Shown piece by piece: positions 1 through 4,972 of a stretch of 6,673 nucleotides of DNA; position 1 is the stretch's first letter; each line of letters opens with the position of its first letter. The notes beneath the pieces were generated by a model. That model was not told the DNA's origin. It worked only from the letters and a program-made list of their open reading frames with translations, and ran no database searches. Source of the stretch: Actinomycetes bacterium (GTDB taxonomy: Bacteria; Actinomycetota; Coriobacteriia; WRKU01; WQUG01); contig JAIRWZ010000004.1 in the NCBI GenBank assembly GCA_031268615.1, positions 1-6,673 on the forward strand, given 5' to 3'. Both the position numbers and the translations under genes were made by a program.

Positions 1-386
1 TAGCCGCGCGCCAGTCTGATAGCGCTCATGACGGCTTCGGTGCCCGAGGATACAAAGCGCACCATGTCTATGGATGGTACGGCGTCGCAGACCAGCTGCG
101 CCGCTTCGGTTTCCAGTACGGTCGGCGCGCCATAGCTGGTGCCGCGTTTCAGTTGGTCTTCTACGGCTTCGATGATGGCGGGATACCCGTGGCCTAAAAT
201 CATCGGACCCCAGGACTGGACAAAGTCCAGATACTCGCGACCGTCGGTGTCGTAGATTTTTGACCCGGATGCACTGTTTACAAAGCGCGGGCTGATACCG
301 ACACTTTTATAAGCACGCACCGGCGAGTTCACGCCGCCGGGAATATAGCGTGACGCCAGTTCAAACAAATCAGCTGAATTCAACAT
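1..386 (-). CDS. hemL: Glutamate-1-semialdehyde 2,1-aminomutase, N-terminal 128 residues (gene runs off the window)
   Basis: HemL is a cytoplasmic PLP enzyme that converts glutamate-1-semialdehyde to 5-aminolevulinate, the first dedicated tetrapyrrole precursor of the C5 pathway. The visible part opens with [20 protein letters not shown], followed by SPVRA (residues 21-25), the family's characteristic N-terminus. [17 protein letters not shown] lies near residues 45-61, GHGYP near 65-69, and SSGTEAVM (113-120) matches the loop that binds the cofactor phosphate. The catalytic lysine lies beyond the window edge. I chose the ATG at 384-386 because the alignment-like N-terminus starts there and AAGGGGG ends 9 bases upstream. 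It follows the toxin gene by 140 bases with no recognisable terminator, so it may be read from the toxin-antitoxin promoter or from far upstream. HemB, the next enzyme of the pathway, is encoded at the other end of the window. Identification is secure; only completeness is unknown. Confidence 0.95.
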   Translation of the reverse strand, partial: MLNSADLFELASRYIPGGVNSPVRAYKSVGISPRFVNSASGSKIYDTDGREYLDFVQSWGPMILGHGYPAIIEAVEDQLKRGTSYGAPTVLETEAAQLVCDAVPSIDMVRFVSSGTEAVMSAIRLARG

Positions 387-395
387 TGGTGCCGA

Positions 396-402
396 CCCCC
401 TT
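396..402 (-). promoter_or_regulatory. Shine-Dalgarno site of hemL
   Basis: On the minus strand the purine run AAGGGGG ends 9 bases before the hemL ATG and supports that start. A second purine-rich run, AGGAGAGGGG, lies at 405-414 but is too far from the ATG to be the main site. Confidence 0.55.
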
Positions 403-426
403 ATCCCCTCTCCTGATGCAGACAGG

Positions 427-504
427 TTATTCTACCATCTGAAGAGGGCAGCAGGAATGGACGTACTCACGCAAATTGAAAAGTTGGATATCCAGAATTG
501 GCAT
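427..504 (-). other. Possible 25-residue micro-ORF between relE and hemL (doubtful)
   Basis: Just after the relE stop there is a full-consensus AGGAGG (517-522, minus strand). The next ATG in reach, 12 bases further on, opens a 25-codon frame beginning MPILDIQLFN and ending in TAA at 427-429. The spacing is longer than the usual 5 to 9 bases and I recognise no family. It could be a leader peptide for hemL, the remnant of a lost gene, or chance. I list it because the Shine-Dalgarno match is the best in the window and otherwise serves no gene. Confidence 0.15.
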
Positions 505-526
505 AGATTGGCTCTGCCTCCTAAGC

Positions 527-793
527 TCAATAGACTTCGCGTCTATGACCAACTGCCAGTACGAGAATAATAACTTCAGTATCGTTGATATTGGCGATAA
601 TCCTCCAGTCACCTACCCGATATCGCCACTCCCCGGCCCGGTTAGCCGAAAGTCCTTTGCCACGGGCACGAGGATTCGTGGAGCCATCTAAATTTTTTCT
701 TATCCACGCAAGAATGAGACGCGCGGTATACCTATCAAGTTTTGAGAGTTGTTTATCTGCCTGAGCCGATACAATAACCTTATAGCGTTTCAT
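527..793 (-). CDS. relE: RelE/ParE-superfamily toxin (mRNA interferase-like)
   Basis: An 88-residue toxin of normal length for RelE. Family knowledge: RelE-type toxins enter the ribosomal A site and cut mRNA, stopping translation until the antitoxin binds them. Visible features are the opening YKVIVSAQADKQLSKLD (residues 4-20), the helix with LAWIRKNL (28-35), the GKGL turn (45-48), the signature GEWRYRVGDWRI (54-65), and the ending LAVGHRREVY (79-88). The core arginines (R57, R59, R64) and the C-terminal tyrosine (Y88) that matter for RNA cleavage in characterised members are all present, so the toxin looks intact. Its ATG overlaps the antitoxin stop by 4 bases (ATGA, 790-793), the standard coupled arrangement. 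RelE and ParE share this fold; the WRYRVGDWR motif plus terminal GHRREVY favours the RelE side. The cellular target is inferred, not seen. Confidence 0.9.
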   Translation of the reverse strand: MKRYKVIVSAQADKQLSKLDRYTARLILAWIRKNLDGSTNPRARGKGLSANRAGEWRYRVGDWRIIANINDTEVIILVLAVGHRREVY

Positions 794-1014
794 GAACGCA
801 AGCCAAGATGAGCTTCAACCTCATCCAAAGTATACGTAACGGGGTTGCGGCGATATTCAGCCATAGCTTCGGCATAGATTTTGATATCGTATTCATCTTC
901 GATACGTTCAATAATAGTATCTCTAATGAGCTGGGACACCGTGACGCGTTTCAAATCCGCATACGCGCGAATCATCTCAGCATCATCATCATTCACCCGC
1001 ACTGTGAGGGTCAT
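790..1014 (-). CDS. relB: RelB-type ribbon-helix-helix antitoxin
   Basis: A 74-residue antitoxin that should bind and neutralise the RelE toxin and repress its own promoter. The N-terminus TLTVRVNDDDAEMIRAYADL (residues 2-21) reads as a ribbon-helix-helix DNA-binding domain: a short beta strand (TLTVRV), then a helix, then VTVSQLIRDTIIERIEDE (25-42) as the second helix. The C-terminal part (about residues 45-74, with YRRNPVTYTLDEVEAHLGL) is the likely toxin-binding tail. It resembles the RelB/StbD-like antitoxins often paired with this RelE type. The ATG at 1012-1014 is preceded by AAGGAA 5 bases upstream. A promoter and a 15-bp palindrome lie directly upstream, consistent with autoregulation. 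It overlaps relE by 4 bases. Base composition of this pair and its upstream region is lower in GC than the heme genes, which fits horizontal acquisition (inference). Confidence 0.88.
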   Translation of the reverse strand: MTLTVRVNDDDAEMIRAYADLKRVTVSQLIRDTIIERIEDEYDIKIYAEAMAEYRRNPVTYTLDEVEAHLGLRS

Positions 1015-1019
1015 AATCT

Positions 1020-1025
1020 TTCCTT
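1020..1025 (-). promoter_or_regulatory. Shine-Dalgarno site of relB
   Basis: Minus-strand AAGGAA sits 5 bases before the relB ATG, in good position, and fixes that start over any upstream alternative. Confidence 0.6.
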
Positions 1026-1044
1026 TCGCAACAAATCAATCTAT

Positions 1045-1059
1045 GAATACATTGTATTC
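1045..1059. promoter_or_regulatory. Probable RelB(E) operator, perfect 15-bp palindrome
   Basis: GAATACATTGTATTC is a perfect inverted repeat with 7-base arms and one central base. It covers the predicted -10 hexamer. A second palindrome, TTGTACAA (1063-1070), lies in the -35/-10 spacer. The heptamer CATTGTA occurs at 1050-1056 and again at 1061-1067, exactly 11 bases apart, about one helical turn. This spacing suits cooperative binding of two ribbon-helix-helix dimers. Binding by RelB is inferred from position and from how relBE loci are usually controlled. Confidence 0.6.
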
Positions 1060-1079
1060 TCATTGTACAAGGAACGCAA
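1051..1079 (-). promoter_or_regulatory. Sigma70-like promoter of relBE
   Basis: On the minus strand TTGCGT (1074-1079) and TACAAT (1051-1056) are separated by 17 bases. The -10 matches the consensus TATAAT at 5 of 6 positions; the -35 matches TTGACA at 3 of 6. It lies in the 77-base gap between manC and relB, which is AT-rich (the 60 bases 1021-1080 contain 20 G or C). The predicted transcript would start around 1040-1045 and cover relB, relE and, lacking a visible terminator, possibly hemL. Confidence 0.55.
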
Positions 1080-1091
1080 ACTAAACCTCAC

Positions 1092-2573
1092 CTAACGTCC
1101 ATAGACGTCGTCATACCTTTCTATATCGTCTTCGCCTAAATAGGAACCGGTTGCTACTTCTACGATACGTAGGGGCTCTTCACCCACGTTGCCCAGACGG
1201 TGACGGACACCCAGAGGAATAAAGGCGGACTGACCCGCATGCAGCGTCTGGAGAGCATCGCCAATCTCGACACGCGCCTCGCCAGCCACCACAATCCAAT
1301 GTTCACTTCGTTGTTGGTGGCTTTGCAGCGACAGACTACTGCCGGGCGTGACCATGATTTCTTTAACCTGAAAACCAATGCCACGGGTCAACAGAGTCCA
1401 ACTGCCCCAGGGACGTAGGCTGGTTTTATTCTGCTTCAGTTCGGGCGCACCTCGTTGAGCGAGTGCGTCCACCACTGCGCGTATTTCCTGTACGCGGTCG
1501 CGTGCCGCCACCAGCGTTGCATCTTCCGTGTCCACCACCACCACATTATCCAGGCCCAGGGTAGCAACCAGACGCTGGGTACTGTAGTTCAGAGTATCGG
1601 TCGAATCCACGTCGATACCTTGTCCTATGACGCGGGTGCCCTGTGCATTGGGTACAGCCAGTGCCTCCAAAGAAAGCAACGACCCGACATCCGACCAATC
1701 CAAATCCGTTGGAACCATGCTGACGTGAGGTGAAAGTTCCAAAGCAGCGTTGTCAAAAGAGACTTTAAGCAGCTGTGCGTAGGCCGTGCGTGCTGCTGCA
1801 TTTGTGGGATTGGCTGCCAAACTGCACGCTGTCTCAACCATGCGTAGGTTCCCTGCCGCAGCACCGTCAGGATGTGCGGCTGCAACCGCTTCCAGTTCGT
1901 GCAAAATAGCGTCAGCGCGCGCCACTACAATCCCGGAATTCCAGTAATAACCACCTTCAGCGAGATAGCGCTCCGCCGTAGCAAGGTCGGGTTTTTCTAC
2001 AAAACACTGTATAGGAATTGCAGCCTGTGCGGACGCCAACCGCCCTGCTGCGGCGGCAGCAGGCGTCCCTACAACCTCATCGCAAGCGTAGATGTAGCCA
2101 TAACCCGTATCGGGACGCGTTGGATGCAAACCTATCGTGACAAGGCTCCCATTGGCGGCGCCATCCACCGCAGCGGCAATCGTCGCCTGCCAGCGGGCTC
2201 CATCCTCACAGATATGATCGGCAGGCAGCATGATGACCGTACCTTCCGTATCACCTGCAGCAACGGTCGCTGCGGCAAGAGCTAACGCGGGCGCGGTATT
2301 GCGAGCAGCCGGTTCAATAATGTAGTCAATGGACGTACTCACTTCTTCGTCTTGTGCCAGAATATGGTTGCGTAGCTCATCGTAGAGTTCTTCACCGACT
2401 ACAATGTGGATGGACCCTTCCGCGCTAATGACCTGGCGGGCGCGTCGGATGGTGGAGGTCAACAGGCTGTCTTCGCCAAAGACTGACAGCAGCTGTTTGG
2501 GTGCGTATTCACGCGAAAGCGGCCAGAAGCGTGTGCCACTGCCACCTGCCAGAATGACCGCGTGTAGCGTCAT
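1092..2573 (-). CDS. manC: Bifunctional mannose-1-phosphate guanylyltransferase / mannose-6-phosphate isomerase
   Basis: A cytoplasmic two-domain enzyme of 493 residues, close to the usual 470-480 for the family. The N-terminal nucleotidyltransferase makes GDP-mannose from mannose-1-phosphate and GTP. It carries the pyrophosphorylase signature GGSGTRFWPLSREYAPKQLL (residues 10-29), EPAARNTAPA (87-96), LPADH (116-120), the sugar-binding FVEKP (191-195), WNSGI (211-215) and DLDWSDVGS (290-298). The C-terminal cupin, from about residue 385, is the type II phosphomannose isomerase domain that interconverts fructose-6-phosphate and mannose-6-phosphate; its metal-site motif appears as QSHQQRSEHW (417-426), with GEA at 431-433. 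It starts 3 bases after the stop of the GT-C gene (TAAATAATG) and is probably cotranscribed with the two glycosyltransferases, which would consume its product. The stop codon is TAG. No disruption is visible. Phosphomannomutase, needed to link the two reactions, is not in this window. Confidence 0.93.
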   Translation of the reverse strand: MTLHAVILAGGSGTRFWPLSREYAPKQLLSVFGEDSLLTSTIRRARQVISAEGSIHIVVGEELYDELRNHILAQDEEVSTSIDYIIEPAARNTAPALALAAATVAAGDTEGTVIMLPADHICEDGARWQATIAAAVDGAANGSLVTIGLHPTRPDTGYGYIYACDEVVGTPAAAAAGRLASAQAAIPIQCFVEKPDLATAERYLAEGGYYWNSGIVVARADAILHELEAVAAAHPDGAAAGNLRMVETACSLAANPTNAAARTAYAQLLKVSFDNAALELSPHVSMVPTDLDWSDVGSLLSLEALAVPNAQGTRVIGQGIDVDSTDTLNYSTQRLVATLGLDNVVVVDTEDATLVAARDRVQEIRAVVDALAQRGAPELKQNKTSLRPWGSWTLLTRGIGFQVKEIMVTPGSSLSLQSHQQRSEHWIVVAGEARVEIGDALQTLHAGQSAFIPLGVRHRLGNVGEEPLRIVEVATGSYLGEDDIERYDDVYGR

Positions 2574-2576
2574 TAT

Positions 2577-4241
2577 TTACGCCTGCCTTTCCCGAAATTG
2601 TCGAAATATTTTCGATAGTCGGATGGTGTCCACAGGACTATTACGTTGAAAAGTGACAGTCATAATGAGCGTCGAAAACATCAAAAAAGTTGGAATGATG
2701 AACATTCCCCAGAAATCAGACCAAATAGCGTCCGGGGAAACCAGCAGGAAATACATCGTATAACCTAGTGAAACTAACGCCAATGGAAGCTGGAGTCGCC
2801 TGTCTCGGAGAGATAGAATGCCAATGAGAGAAGTTACCGGAAATGAAATCGAAAGCGGCCAATAGGCAACATTGCCAAAAAGTCGATATCGCAAAACGTT
2901 TTTGAGTGCTATCCATCCGCCCTGTTTTGTCCATGACGCGATGTTGAAGGCACTACTTCCCCCAGAATCTGAAACAAATACGGTAGGGGCAAACTTAAGG
3001 TGAACACCATATACTATCGCCACGCCCACGAATGCGAATAGACAGGCGAACCAAGCGTTACGACGCCGGCCCTTCGCACTGATACCTGCGATTATCACCC
3101 ATACGAGCAAAAGAGCAGCTGCCCATTCACGCGATCCAACGCACAGAATGGTGAAAAAAGCGGCCAACCACAAGTGTTTTCGCGAAAGTGCCGATAACAT
3201 TAAAATCAAATACCCTGCCGCCCAAATATCAGCGAACAGCTAATCAAAACGCGTGGGAAAAATGCTGGCGACAGATAAAAAATATTGCGCGATTACCAGA
3301 GAACCCGTTGCGGCTACGGGGGGCTGCGCAAAAGTTGCGAGGAAGAGATAGGCACCGAGTGCAACTATGAGGCTAAACACAAGGAACCATATATAGGCAG
3401 CCACAAGTCCATTACCCAGAAGCACGGCAAGCAAGCTTGTCAATAAGGGCTGACGCACGCTGAAATACCCTCGCAAAGGACTGCTTTCGGAATATGCTGT
3501 GTCAGCGCTTCGAGCAGCATCTAAGGCTTGGTAGTAGGGCATTCCTCTCTCAACATTGTTCAAAGTCTGAGCGTAAAAATAACCGTCATAGCGAGTTTCT
3601 GAAAAATCTTGCACATGAAAAGTTGCGTAAGCATCCCCTTTCGGAGAGGCAGTATCATAGACAAGTGATGCTGCCTGTACACAAAAGACGATAAGCAATA
3701 TTACAAGGGGGAGTGTCTGGGTAACACGCTGCGGTAGACGGCGTTTAAGCTCACGAAAAATCCAGGCACACAAAGCAGCGCAGGCCAGTCCAAGTAAAAC
3801 CGTGGTAATCGTAACGGGTTCAATCGTCAAAGCACGCACTGTATCTCCCGTTTGCTTGACTGCAGGAGTTTCATACATCGTCTGCTCAATAATAAGACCG
3901 GTCGCCACGCCAGCAAGTGCCAGAAGAATGTTCGGCCATGGCAATTGTTCCTCTTTGCCTCGCGTCTTCCGTTTTGTGAATGTAAACAGACCTGAAAGAC
4001 CTCCTACCGTACAAGCTATCAAAACAATTGAGGTGAACTGAGGTTCCGACTGATTACTGGCAGTATGGGGGGCAAACGAAGAGAAAACGAAAACTACCGC
4101 AATGAAAGCTCCTATCCACTGCAATGGATAGGACCGCAATAAGCGCAAAAAATCTGAGTCCTTGGAATTGGTTGGAGTTCCGACAGTGCGCCCACCTGAA
4201 GAGGCCAATGCGATGGTCTTTACCTCACGTCTTTTTGCCAT
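2577..4241 (-). pseudogene. GT-C-like polytopic membrane glycosyltransferase split by one in-frame amber codon
   Basis: One continuous frame of 555 codons, broken only by TAG at 3240-3242 (codon 334). I chose the ATG at 4239-4241: it overlaps the GT2 stop as TAATG and has AGGAAGGA about 9 bases upstream, whereas the earlier TTG at 4248-4250 abuts that site. The first 333 residues contain a soluble basic start, hydrophobic segments near 41-57, 70-88, 103-119, 141-161 and 177-195, then a long loop (about 196-260) with RYDGYFYAQ and RGMPYYQALDAAR, then VRQPLLTSLLAVLLG and two or three more helices. After the stop, LFADIWAAGYLILML and SREWAAALLLVW continue the membrane pattern to the end. Acidic residues in the first large extracytoplasmic loop and the RQPLL motif recall GT-C enzymes that use polyprenol-phosphate sugars. 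With manC and a mannosylphosphoryl-polyprenol synthase as neighbours, a lipid-linked mannose donor is inferred. Everything after the TAG is intact, so the lesion is recent, an assembly error, or suppressed. Family assignment is by pattern only. Confidence 0.7.
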
Positions 4242-4972
4242 TATTGCCAATCCTTCCTCATTCTGCGAGCCTCCAATGAAATCAAATGCAACAAGTATTG
4301 TAGACTAGCCTTCAAATCCATCTTTGATTGGTCGGCATTGCGCTGAGAGAATTCATACGGAACCTCAACAACCATATCATAGTTCCCCAGAGCCATAACT
4401 TCGACAAGTATTTTCCAGCCTATTGGTTTCAAATCTTTGTCGGCAATAACGGCGGAACGAAGCATGAAGTACCCACCAGTTGGATCCGTGATACTACGCA
4501 GTTCAGGGATAAATAGATTGCCAAGGCGCTTGGCGCCAGATGATATGGTTTGGCGAATAACATTGAGACCTTCACTTTTTTCTGATTCGGTATAGCGACT
4601 GGGCAAGACTACGTCAGCACCGGACTGTATTTCGCGAAACATGGTGGAGAGAAGACATGGGGGATGTTGTAGGTCTCCATCAATAACGGCGAGTACATCC
4701 CCGCGCGCCATCGCAAAGCCATCCACAACTGCCCGTGCCAGCCCTGTATTGTGATTACGATGTAGATAGCGAATCGTCGCTGGATTCTGTTCAGATAGCT
4801 TCGCCAATACCTGAGGAGTATCGTCAGTACTATCATCAACGTAAATGATTTCGTATGGCGTCACTGTTGCTAAAGTATCGCTTATCTGCTGTGCCAGAGG
4901 CACTACATTATGAGCCTCATTCATGGTGGGAACAATGACAGAAAGCAGAGAGGTTTTAGGCGCGCTATTCAT
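4241..4972 (-). CDS. GT2 family glycosyltransferase, polyprenol-phosphate mannosyltransferase (DPM1)-like
   Basis: A 243-residue GT-A-fold transferase of the dolichol-phosphate mannose synthase type, expected to move mannose from GDP-mannose to polyprenyl phosphate at the inner membrane face. Visible motifs: SVIVPTMNEAHNV (residues 11-23), IYVDDSTDDT (43-52) for nucleotide binding, the metal-binding aspartates in VIDGDLQHPP (96-105), SRYTES (125-130), DPTGGYFMLR (163-172), GWKILVEV (185-192), and the closing VPYEFSQRNADQSKMDL (204-220), equivalent to the family's R-x-x-G-x-S-K segment. There is no C-terminal membrane anchor, as in the short soluble DPM1 form. The start codon overlaps the ahbD stop by 8 bases (ATGAATAG), and the TAA stop shares a base with the next ATG, so translation is probably coupled on both sides. 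The manC gene two places on would supply GDP-mannose. Other GT2 enzymes of this shape use UDP-glucose or undecaprenyl carriers, so substrate identity rests on context. Confidence 0.85.
   Translation of the reverse strand: MNSAPKTSLLSVIVPTMNEAHNVVPLAQQISDTLATVTPYEIIYVDDSTDDTPQVLAKLSEQNPATIRYLHRNHNTGLARAVVDGFAMARGDVLAVIDGDLQHPPCLLSTMFREIQSGADVVLPSRYTESEKSEGLNVIRQTISSGAKRLGNLFIPELRSITDPTGGYFMLRSAVIADKDLKPIGWKILVEVMALGNYDMVVEVPYEFSQRNADQSKMDLKASLQYLLHLISLEARRMRKDWQ

Noticed and set aside
387..526. Rho-independent terminator or strong promoter before hemL
   Set aside because: Only a weak 4-base-pair GGCA/TGCC stem without a T run is visible, and a TAGAAT hexamer near 427-432 lacks a credible -35 at 16-18 bases.
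427..612. 61-codon minus-strand frame overlapping the end of relE
   Set aside because: Its first half overlaps the conserved toxin C-terminus in another frame; only the shorter frame from 504, behind AGGAGG, deserves even a weak listing.
1872..2285. 137-codon open frame on the plus strand
   Set aside because: It lies wholly antisense to the GDP-mannose pyrophosphorylase domain of manC and its translation is Cys/Arg-rich with no recognisable family; it is a shadow frame.
3240..3242. TAG as a recoded sense codon (pyrrolysine or reassigned amber)
   Set aside because: manC and ahbD end in TAG at their expected C-termini, and the sequence around codon 334 shows no special element; a mutation or sequence error is simpler.
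4239..4250. Upstream TTG (4248-4250) as the GT-C gene start
   Set aside because: The Shine-Dalgarno run ends directly at the TTG, leaving no spacer, whereas the ATG at 4239-4241 has ideal spacing and a TAATG overlap with the GT2 stop.
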